From Siderastrea siderea (lineage: Eukaryota; Cnidaria; Anthozoa; Scleractinia; Rhizangiidae): a stretch of DNA of 64,000 nt. The stretch covers positions 33,546,601 to 33,610,600 of the forward strand of contig OZ034969.1 in NCBI GenBank assembly GCA_964030785.1, given 5' to 3'. The translations under genes were made by a program, and so were the position numbers. Shown here piece after piece: positions 56,050 through 64,000 of this stretch. Under the pieces are notes generated by a model. That model saw nothing but the letters and a program-made list of their open reading frames with translations. It was not told where the DNA came from and made no database searches. The stretch's first letter is position 1. Every line of letters starts with the position of its first letter.

Positions 56050-56375
56050 TGAATACGAAAATTTTGTTTATGGCTTCTATTTCATTCTGTCGGCTGGACT
56101 TTTGTGTTTAGTTTTATGGATAAAAGAAGTGTTATGACTAAAGAAATTCAGAGATTTTTTGCAGTATAATTTCTGTCCTGTCCGTGCAATTTTTATGGAT
56201 GCGGAGCCGCAAGAAGTAACGGAACAAACTCGCACTAATAAATGGAAGTCGCAAAGATATCATGTAAAACCCACTTATTTTGCCCCCCCCCCCCCCCCCC
56301 CTTTATTTCAAAGGGTACTCAGTGAATGCAATTTCTTTCGTTTCAACTATTGTGCTGTTTCCTGCACCGAGATGC

Positions 56376-56610
56376 TGTTGTTACAGAGCGTACTAAAGTG
56401 CGGATCAGCAGATTGCAGAACCTCCGGAACCCGCTGAACCTAATTTTTTCTTTTTCTTAAGAAAAAAAAAAGATTTTCTAACTATTAATAATTATTAATA
56501 ATGAGTTAATAATTAGAAAACCTTTTTTCCTTAAAAAAAGAAAGAAAAAATATAGTTTCCGTAGTTTCTGCGGGCTGGTGATCCACACTTTAGTAACAAC
56601 TGTTGTTACA
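56376..56610. mobile_element. 215-bp MITE with 10-bp target duplication
   Basis: TGTTGTTACA at 56376-56385 and 56601-56610 flanks arms sharing ACTAAAGTG, GGATCA-CAG, and TTTTTTCTTT inverted around an AT-rich core (TTATTAATAATTATTAATAA region, 56485-56510). The outermost six bases of the two ends differ. The duplication length again fits Mutator-like elements. Confidence 0.75.
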
Positions 56611-57960
56611 CTGCGCATATGCATCGCAGATTGTAACGCATCAAACCTCTTAAAGCCACGAAGGCAGTTTTAAACTCCCAGGGGTGATCTCCGGTGTTCT
56701 AAATCATTCATATGCACGGATTTCATGGACACGTACAAGTTCACGTACTTTGTCGTATATTTCATACATGTACAGAACATACTCTTTGATTGTTTTATGA
56801 TCCAACTGAGGTATTTGCGTGTTTATTAAACTGTTATCGAACTTTTCTTCTTTCCTTTACGAAGAATTACTACGCAAAGTCAATCATCTTCAGAAAATGC
56901 CAGCAACTCGTAAAATGCTTCTTTTTTTCGTGGTATCTTTTGCTATGATTCGTTATGCCTCGATAACTTTCATGGATTTCTTCGTTTCAGTGCTTGTTAG
57001 CGAATATCTCCCCATATAAAAGAATGAGCACACCGGCATGCTGTAATCACATTTAAAGAAGTTCTCAACCAAGCACTATATACCAAAAAGATCTCTTCTT
57101 GACCACCCTTCCTCACCGGGAGAGAAGTCGCTCAAAAGAGGTTCAACTGAAGCTATTCAATGCTCCCACCTGCTTTTCAGATATTATTGTTAAAATAACT
57201 TATGGAAATTATTTTATTCCGTTGCAGGTGTTGACACATTTTGCTTGTATCAATGTGTTATTTTAATTCTTGGCTCTTTTGTGTCTTTTTAATAATCTAT
57301 TCCTCGCCATATTTGCTGGAATGTTAAGTTGCCTATACTGATTGATTGTTTGGGCTGTATTAGAACTACGAACACTCAGGTAGTGAACTTTTGTTTGAGA
57401 AAGCTAAGCCTATTAAATGGTGTCAGTTTTTGCGGGTGGATCAAAGAAAACCGTTCGGCAATTTTACCACACCTTCGCTGTCCGTGAGGACCGCAAACTT
57501 AAAATTGTCTATTTGTGGCGGTTGCGCAGTGTTCTAATTTTCTGACTTCTTCCTTTTCTTGTTAACATTTTTTGGCTTTCTGGTCCCATTCCTTACTCGT
57601 TCCTGGTTGCTTCCCTTCTTCTCATTATAATGATACCAATTTCTTCTTTTATGCATTTATAGGTATCGAAACTTTATTTCGCACGGTACCTTTTATAAAC
57701 CTGTGCAATCACGTTTTATTTACATGAAAGGTAATTCCTGGAAATGAATAATCTAGATCGCCAACTACTACAAATGTCTTAACCTCCAGAATTCGTGAGC
57801 AGAGAGGGTTTGTTTTAAGAAGGAGATTTCCTGGAATTCTTCCCTGAGGAACTGTTGACACGAACTGATTATAAAGGAGCCTTACCTTTCCTGATTTTCA
57901 TCAGAATTTCATTACTGATTGGCAAATTGGCAAAAGCCTGAAAGGTTGAACGTTTAAAAA
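56611..57960. other. region upstream of the GPCR pseudogene
   Basis: No exon or repeat I can name. It may hold the former promoter of the GPCR. Confidence 0.3.
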
Positions 57961-58884
57961 ATGGTCGGAAACGTATCTGCGAATTCCAGCACTAATTCGA
58001 ACGTCATACCGAACCTCGAACACCCAACTCCTACAGCCAGAATTGTCACCGGCGTTATCCTTTTTGCCATTGGCATCATCGGCGGATTCGGCAATTCAAG
58101 GATCATATTTGTCTTCACCAAGACACCAACCCTCTCTAACAAGACTACGCGACTTATTCTCGCAACGCTCGCTGTTGTTGATCTAACGGGATGCCTGATA
58201 AACATTCCTCTGCCTTTCTCCGCGATTGTCCTTCAACCTCCTGGCGCCGAACTTTACTATTTATCATACGCGCATATTTTGTTTACATACTTCATACTAT
58301 GGTGCAGTTATTTTTGTTTTCTTTTAATCAGCATCGACATGAATGATACTTTGCAGAAGATGTTTAGGCGCCGAACTTTGCTAACAGGAAACGAGTAAAG
58401 ATTTTTGGTTGCCATGGTAGTTTCTGCTTTTGTTCTTGCTTTTTTCATGTACTTTTTTCACGCTGACAATCCATTTTTCCTTCAGAAGACGGAGCAGTCA
58501 AACACAAAATTCCACTTGATGGTGTATCTGCGAATAGCCGTGTTTTCTACCGGGATGCTGTCGTTGTTGTCTCTTGTCCACTCGTTTTTGCGCGTTCAAG
58601 CGATGCTCAAGCGGCTAAACCGAATTATGAGCGAGCAACATGGCTTAGATCGTAGAACCGAGCAAATGAAACAGAAGAAACTATTGCGGACGGTAATTGA
58701 GATGTTTGTGTGTTTCGTCGTTGTGTATATTCCATTCTTTGTAGTTAGCGTTCTGCAAGAGCAAGGCATGTTAAACTCCGTGGACCCTTCTCATGACCTA
58801 TGCAACGAACTCTTTAGTTTGCGGGTGGAATTTGCATGTTTTGTTCGCATCATTTTCCTCTCTTTGCCATACACGTTTAATTAA
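57961..58884 (+). pseudogene. class A (rhodopsin-like) GPCR, intronless, disrupted
   Basis: A single frame of 308 codons runs from ATG 57961 to TAA 58882-58884, broken by one in-frame TAA at 58396-58398. The N terminus carries several N-x-S/T sequons (NVS, NSS). TM1 has GGFGNSRIIF, TM2 LAVVDLTGCL, TM3 ends ISIDMND where DRY is expected, TM4 begins just after the internal stop (FLVAMVVSAFVLAFF), TM5 is near MVYLRIAVFSTGMLSLLSL, a basic third loop follows, and TM6 is CFVVVYIPFFVV in place of CWxPY. The frame ends in TM7 at LSLPYTFN, right where the P of NPxxY should follow. Three independent defects argue for a pseudogene. A sequencing error or stop readthrough cannot be excluded for the first stop alone. 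Ligand unknown. Confidence 0.75.
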
Positions 58885-59028
58885 TGAGGAGGTCTTCCTC
58901 CAAGGTGATTGAACTTAGAGACCTGAACAATGGTTCGCCGGTGTGAAGTACGAGTGATTTGCGGTAGAAGGTTAACGCAAAGCATTTTTTTAACGTACGT
59001 ACGTGCATACATACATGCTTTATTTGGG
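58885..59028. other. GPCR downstream flank
   Basis: Nothing supported. No continuation of TM7 in another frame was convincing. Confidence 0.3.
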
Positions 59029-59166
59029 TTTACCTCGGTGTAAGAACCTGACAAGATTTTCTTTGTTGGTTAGCTTTTGTTTTGCTGTACGGTATTGTTT
59101 AAAACGTTTTTGTTTCCTTTGTTTTACGTCATCCGTGAGTTTCACAGGTTCTTACACCGAGGTAAA
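59029..59166. mobile_element. 138-bp inverted-repeat element
   Basis: TTTACCTCGGTGTAAGAACC at the left end is exactly complemented at the right end. CTTTATTTGG lies close to both sides but not exactly adjacent, so the target duplication is uncertain. Confidence 0.65.
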
Positions 59167-60784
59167 GCCCTTTATTTGGTAAAGCAGGTATGCAGGTATG
59201 CTTTATTTGATAAAGTAAGTATGCTAAATTCCTTCTTTCCATCATTATTTCTCTTACTAAAACTATAATATATAGTATTTATGTGTTGCTCGCTTTTTTT
59301 GTTATCTTAGCTGATTGCTAAAACGAAGAAGCCCAATCTTATCATGAGCTATACGAAACATGTAGTTCGAGCTCTCATCGAACCAGCATCAAACGTTGTT
59401 TCAAGCAAACAGCGGTGAAATATGTCGACACTTCAATACAATTATCACCTTACCGTCAGTTCTGTTGTCCTGTGTCTTTGATTTCCTCTTCTCCTTCTGC
59501 AAATATCCCTGTTTCCCTCCGATTCTGATTCTTTGATATTCTAGCTTAACGTCCGCCATTTTGAAAAACAACTCAGTCCCAGTTGTACGCTGCCTTAAAT
59601 GAAATCCTCCTCAAACCCAAAGAACCAGTGGGTGAGAAGCGCATGGATGGGCCGTTGCTAGAAGTTCTCTGCCACTGACCAATCGTAGGACCAAAAAGAC
59701 AATCTGTATTGTTTTTCCAAATTGCTCTTCAGCTGGTAAGAGCAAATAGCACATTCCCACAGATACCACGCAGCTCTTAACAACCTCGGCTAATTTCATT
59801 GGACCTTGGTATCACGCAGCTCTCCCACCTCGACAGAACCTAATTTGAATTGCAAAATTTTAATCCGTTGCGCAACGACCTTCCATATATGAAAGTCTGC
59901 CGTTTACGCTTCTTGCGAGCTTGTTTCCATGACCCGGCAACGATTGCTTACTCAGCTTTTTTAAGGGGCTTTTAGCGAGCAGTGTAGAACTGGAACTGAG
60001 TAATTTTTTTTTTGTAATATGGCGGGTGGTTAAGCTGAAGAAGATGAGGAAATCAAAGACACACGAACAACAAAACTGATGGTAAGGTGATAAACTTTAT
60101 TGATGTGTCGACATATTTCAGTGCTGTTTGCTTAAAACAACGTTTGGTGAGAAGTCGAAGTACATTTTTCTTATAGCCCATGATTATGAGCCTGTGACTT
60201 CTTAGCTTTAATTGTAGGCTTTCTCGACACAATATTACTTTTCAAACGGTTTTGGATCATAACAACGAGCTCTAATTGATTGCATTCTTGTTTTCCATGA
60301 GGTTTTAAAAGCAAAGGAATGACGTCGCATTGCATTTTGTTGAATCTAACTCACATAAGAAATAAGAAACGGTCTCTTTTTTGTTCCATTGGGTGATGGG
60401 AACACTAGAAAGAGTTTGGAAAAATTCTAAAGTTACTTATGCAAGCCTCGCCTGCGGCTTGAATTCTTTTACCTACAGTTCATATGTATCAGTTATTTCA
60501 TACATTCTTTGTCACAAAATGAAACTTTGGCAAATAGGAGGTGCGTTATGGTAGCAAAGTCGGTTAGTACAGTGGCGAGGAAATTACAGTGAACCACAAC
60601 AATGTTCATTCTTGAACGCGAAATGTTGAACGCGTTTTGCTACCCTGTTGAGTGATGTCATCAAACTTTGAATTCGACACCACATTCAAAATCTCTTTAG
60701 TTTTTCTTCCTCTACAGCTGTAAACAGCTTTGTTGAACTCTTCAGGGTGAGCAGCATGTGCAACGACGTTGAACACAGCCTAGT
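59167..60784. other. intergenic, nothing firm
   Basis: No gene. Short phrases with GTTGAAC/GTTCAAC recur from about 60600 to 60780. Confidence 0.3.
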
Positions 60785-60909
60785 ACCCAGGCGTTCTCTT
60801 CTCGTTCACACTACTTGGCGCAAAATGTCGTGACATCACCGATATTCGGTGACGTCACGGCATTTCGCACCAACTCGAGTCGAAGAGCGGGAGGAGAACG
60901 CCTGGGTAC
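60785..60909. mobile_element. palindromic MITE, second family member
   Basis: CTAGTACCCAGGCGTTCTC opens at 60780-60798, and its complement closes at about 60892-60910. The centre is CACCGATATTCGGTGACGTC. Same family as 7799-7922. No clear target duplication. Confidence 0.7.
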
Positions 60910-60910
60910 T

Positions 60911-62009
60911 AGCAGTGACTAGGATTCACGTACAGGAAACATCCAAATTTACATAATTAAACAACGTTCAACATCATTTACTTGGATGGCCAAGCACAAT
61001 CAGCAATTTGCATTCAGCAATGTTGTACGATGTTAAATCGAGATGCTAAATACTTGTTTGGCAAAACCGAGGATGGGTTCAACAATGTTGTATGATTTTG
61101 AATCCATTTGGCCTAGGTGTTAACCCTTTGGGCCATGGCAGTAACGAAAATGAAATTTCTCTTTACATTATCACTACTTGTTTGAACATTTAAGTGATGA
61201 GAATGAAGAAAGTGATCACCAAGGACAAGATGTCTTGATATTTAGAGACATTCTCCTTACTAGTTCCATACGGAAATGTATTGAGAACAGTAAGGAGAAT
61301 ATGGAATTTTATATCAGGGCTTAATGGGTTAAGTCGTCTTCCAGACTTCCACGGTTCAAACGTTTTAGTCACCCAGTTTCATTCACATCGTTATCATCAT
61401 AAAACGTGTAAAGACGCTCACTGAATCGGAGAGTCCATTGTGAACGAACCTAAGGCGAGGGTTAATCCAGCAATAATTATCTTTTCCGAGCTCAGACAAA
61501 TGAAAGTTCAATACAGCTAGCGCCTCAAGATTTGATATATAGTACTAATGAAGGCAGAGGGATTTAGAAAGACGAAGATCGAAATGGCGAGTCACGTGTT
61601 CGGGGTTCAGTCAAGTCTGATTCTTTGTCACAAAACGACATAGCGCTTACTGGATGGACCAGTTTTACCCTCCACAAGCAACAAGAAAGTTAGGCGTCCT
61701 GGTCAACAGCTACATTAACCAATATTGAACACTCTTGGAAAGTGCTTGTGAAAGAGTCTCCTACCAGGTATATGATGCGTCTTCAAGCGCCCTTGTTGCG
61801 GCTTGTCTGCCTCTTAGCGTATTCCACTCTAAAAAAAAACAGGGAAGGATAAAACTGCTGAAGTAGTAGGGAAAAAAGGTCAGCGTAATGTCTTGCAATC
61901 GAAAAACTGCAGAGAGGCTGGAACTAACAAAAAAAGAGTCGGAAATCGGAACTAGAAGGTACGGGAAGCGGTACTGTTTGGACTCCGCGTAACTTCCACA
62001 CTGAGTCCA
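60911..62009. other. intergenic, nothing firm
   Basis: An imperfect inverted pair around 61245-61300 (CATTCTCCTTACTAGTT / AACAGTAAGGAGAAT) is the only structure noted. No gene. Confidence 0.35.
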
Positions 62010-62180
62010 TATACACCTTATTCCAGCATGGCGGAAAATACATTATTTCTTTTGCCCTTGTTGCCTCGATCCCATCTGCAGAATTCAAAGGAATATTTGG
62101 CTTAAAACGAGGCAACAAGGGCCAATTAACATGGAGACAAAAGAATATGTATTTTCCGCCATTTCGGAATAAGGTGTATA
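62010..62180. mobile_element. palindromic MITE with TA-type ends
   Basis: TATACACCTTATTCC at 62010 is complemented at the right end (GGAATAAGGTGTATA, ending 62180). The arms continue with GGCGGAAAATACAT and CCCTTGTTGCCTCG. TA is likely the duplicated target. The minus-strand open frame here derives from the element. Confidence 0.65.
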
Positions 62181-63225
62181 TTTCACCGTAAATTCGTTGG
62201 GCGAAGCGCGATGTCCTGAAAAAGAATGGATGTGTTGATGAAACTCAAAACCAGTTCGCGAAATATTGGAAAGTTTTCAAATATGATTTCCGAAAGAAAG
62301 TGGGTGAGAAACGGTCGTTCTTTTTCTCTGCAGGTACATGTAGAGTCGGTAGAAAAACAAGCCTGAAAGCGTGACGATTCAAAAATGTTTGAAAATTCTT
62401 GTTAATTGTCGTGCTCACTTATCGGGTGACCTTTTTATTCATATTGCACTTATCAGTTTATGTATTCATAGAAATCAAAAACGTTTAAGAAACATGAAGA
62501 ATTTCACGAAATTCCTTTTCCTCAACTAGACGGGTAGGATAAAGCTGTGTAGTGGACGCGCTTTCTATCCCCTGGGCAGAAAAAAAGCAAGACAAACCCC
62601 TGCCTAAACCGGTGAGTGTGTGAATACGGGTGTTATACAACGTCTTAAGGGCGGTGGCCCCTAATAGGAAGGTTTCTTTTCCTGTTTGTGGCCATGTGGG
62701 ATTTGTTGCTCGTACCTAGGGCTGTTAAAATCCAGAAAGAAAATGGGGGGTCACCGTGCATTTTTGAGAGATAACTAGGCCCAAATATGGTAAAAAAGTG
62801 CTGATTGAGCATTTTTTTAAAAATTAGGAAAAAAAACTTTTTAAAATAAAAGATAGCCATTATTTGACTTAAGTAGGAGATGAAGATGTCTAAACTGGTA
62901 GGCGCTTTGTAATGAATAACAAAGATACAATTCTCAACATGCTGCCGAATTCTATATGCGAATTTCCTGTCCTTGGCGGGCCATTATTTGACCCAGTAAA
63001 TTGAAACGTTTTGTAAAATAACTTTTGACGGACGGTTTTTCTTCTGAAAAAAAAAATTCACAATACCTAACAGTTGTCCTGCTTTTGATTGATTACATTA
63101 AAACTAGGGGTAACCGTGCATTTTAAAAAGTTAACTTCACTTTTTCCTAACTCACGCACGACATGTTTTCCATCAGTGACGATTTTCTTGACGCTCTCCT
63201 CCCTGGTGGGGAATAAAATGCAAGT
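62181..63225. other. intergenic, nothing firm
   Basis: Possible repeat-derived sequence: the phrase ACCGTGCATTTT occurs at about 62754 and 63112 in the same orientation, about 360 bases apart. No gene. Confidence 0.3.
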
Positions 63226-63227
63226 CG

Positions 63228-63260
63228 AAGTGATGGATGCTGGGAATCGAAGATGGCGGA
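63228..63260 (+). promoter_or_regulatory. ZNF143-like plus YY1-like promoter motifs
   Basis: GGATGCTGGGAA (complement TTCCCAGCATCC) resembles the ZNF143/SBF core, and CGAAGATGGCGG resembles YY1, as at TRAPPC8. Their close spacing is typical of housekeeping promoters. This is inferred from motifs only. Confidence 0.4.
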
Positions 63261-63378
63261 GGGGACTCATGGTGAAAGGATGCAGCAAAGCAAAATCCTC
63301 GTAAAACGTCGATTGATTTTATCCGGCTGCCAACTGTATGGGGATCTTACAATTGCCTTATCAAAGTACATACTATAA
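63253..63378 (+). CDS. candidate first coding exon of an unrecognised gene
   Basis: The ATG inside the YY1-like motif opens a 41-codon frame (MAEGTHGERMQQSKILVKRR then LILSGCQLYGDLTIALSKYI) ending in TAA. If real, the exon would more likely leave the frame at an internal donor, for example CT-GTATGG near 63334, and continue beyond the window. No family recognised. It may equally be a 5' UTR with an upstream frame, as at TRAPPC8. Confidence 0.3.
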   Translation: MAEGTHGERMQQSKILVKRRLILSGCQLYGDLTIALSKYIL

Positions 63379-64000
63379 CGGAGTGCAGTTAGGCGATTTC
63401 ATTGTTCAATGAATGTTGTGCAGCGAGAATCTTGATTGTTGTTTACATGCTTGGAAGTTCTAGAGGGCCACTGCAAATTGTCAGTGGGGTCAGACCAAGC
63501 CTGTAATATATATATAGCTAGGCTAGCTAGCCTAACCCCGGAGCTCCCATAAATAAGCTGGTGTTCGTTTCTCAAAAAACCCGAAAACTCTTCGGGCCCA
63601 AAAATTTTGCGGGGCTAGTTTCGGGCGCAATGTTCTTTCGATAGTGTTTGCACAGTGCCGCAAATTCTTGCAACATTTTCCAGTGAATTGCTCCACAACA
63701 ATCCGAAATCGAAAGTCACACTACTGTTGTTATCAATTTTGTTCGAGCTTCAAACTGTCTGCATGAAATATTTTCTTCTTCTTGCGCCTTGTTCCTTGGT
63801 TTTTACAATGTTTCAATATCCTGTCATTTAACTGTCAAGGCGTGTCAAATCATCTCAGACTTTTTGGCTGTTTGTTTGAATGAACTGGAAACGTCGCTTA
63901 TCTAGAGCAGCTAAATATAACTTATTGTTTTGGGTTTTCATCGTGTTTGGATCTTGACAAATAACACGAAATGCCACTAAATTGGATTCTGAAGCTCTGA
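63379..64000. other. window end, nothing firm
   Basis: A TA-rich run near 63506 and GC-rich repeat-like text near 63520-63620. No exon could be supported. Confidence 0.3.

Noticed and set aside
56159..56437. 92-codon frame containing a proline run
   Set aside because: The proline run is a homopolymeric C tract at about 56285-56302 and the frame runs into the 215-bp MITE.
61924..62118. 64-codon minus-strand frame
   Set aside because: Largely encoded by the palindromic MITE at 62010-62180.

Overview
The window looks like nuclear DNA of an intron-rich, AT-rich metazoan, most likely an anthozoan cnidarian such as a stony coral. Three things support this: short exons with GT/AG introns in two animal gene families, the strong match of one gene to vertebrate TRAPPC8, and dense small inverted-repeat transposons with Penelope-like and LINE remnants of the kind common in anthozoans. 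The exact species is inference.

Two intact genes can be assembled exon by exon. (1) A four-EF-hand calmodulin-like gene lies on the minus strand (coding exons between 16883 and 9134). It encodes 154 residues, and its start codon sits alone at the end of the first coding exon, as in classical calmodulin genes. (2) TRAPPC8, the Trs85-type subunit of the TRAPPIII vesicle-tethering complex, lies on the plus strand (21767-48603). Its 28 coding exons join in phase into 1494 residues. The two genes are head to head, separated by about 4.8 kb of mostly transposon-derived DNA. A single-exon class A GPCR (57961-58884) looks like a pseudogene: it has an in-frame TAA, a degraded DRY motif and a stop just before NPxxY. 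A short ATG-initiated reading frame behind ZNF143-like and YY1-like motifs at 63230-63378 may begin another plus-strand gene.

Layout: 1-5800 has no gene; it holds a degraded long-terminal-inverted-repeat element (about 1010-3029), a large foldback element (3068-4470) and a Penelope-like remnant (about 5120-5500). 5800-8790 holds a diverged direct duplication and a small foldback element. 8790-16910 is the calmodulin-like gene, whose introns carry four inverted-repeat or SINE insertions. 16911-21640 is intergenic, with a TTAA-flanked element at 18782-20087. 21640-48950 is TRAPPC8, with transposons in introns 1, 4, 7, 9, 10, 18, 20, 21 and 25. 49863-56610 is a nest of repeats dominated by a 5.7-kb TTAA-flanked element with about 1-kb inverted arms, followed by a 59-bp and a 215-bp element with 9-10 bp target duplications. 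56.6-64 kb holds the GPCR pseudogene, further foldback elements and the possible new gene start.

The genes do not form a functional cluster: one is a calcium sensor, one a membrane-trafficking housekeeping subunit and one a decayed receptor. The striking content is the variety of transposon ends: TTAA, TA, roughly 8-bp and 9-11-bp target duplications.
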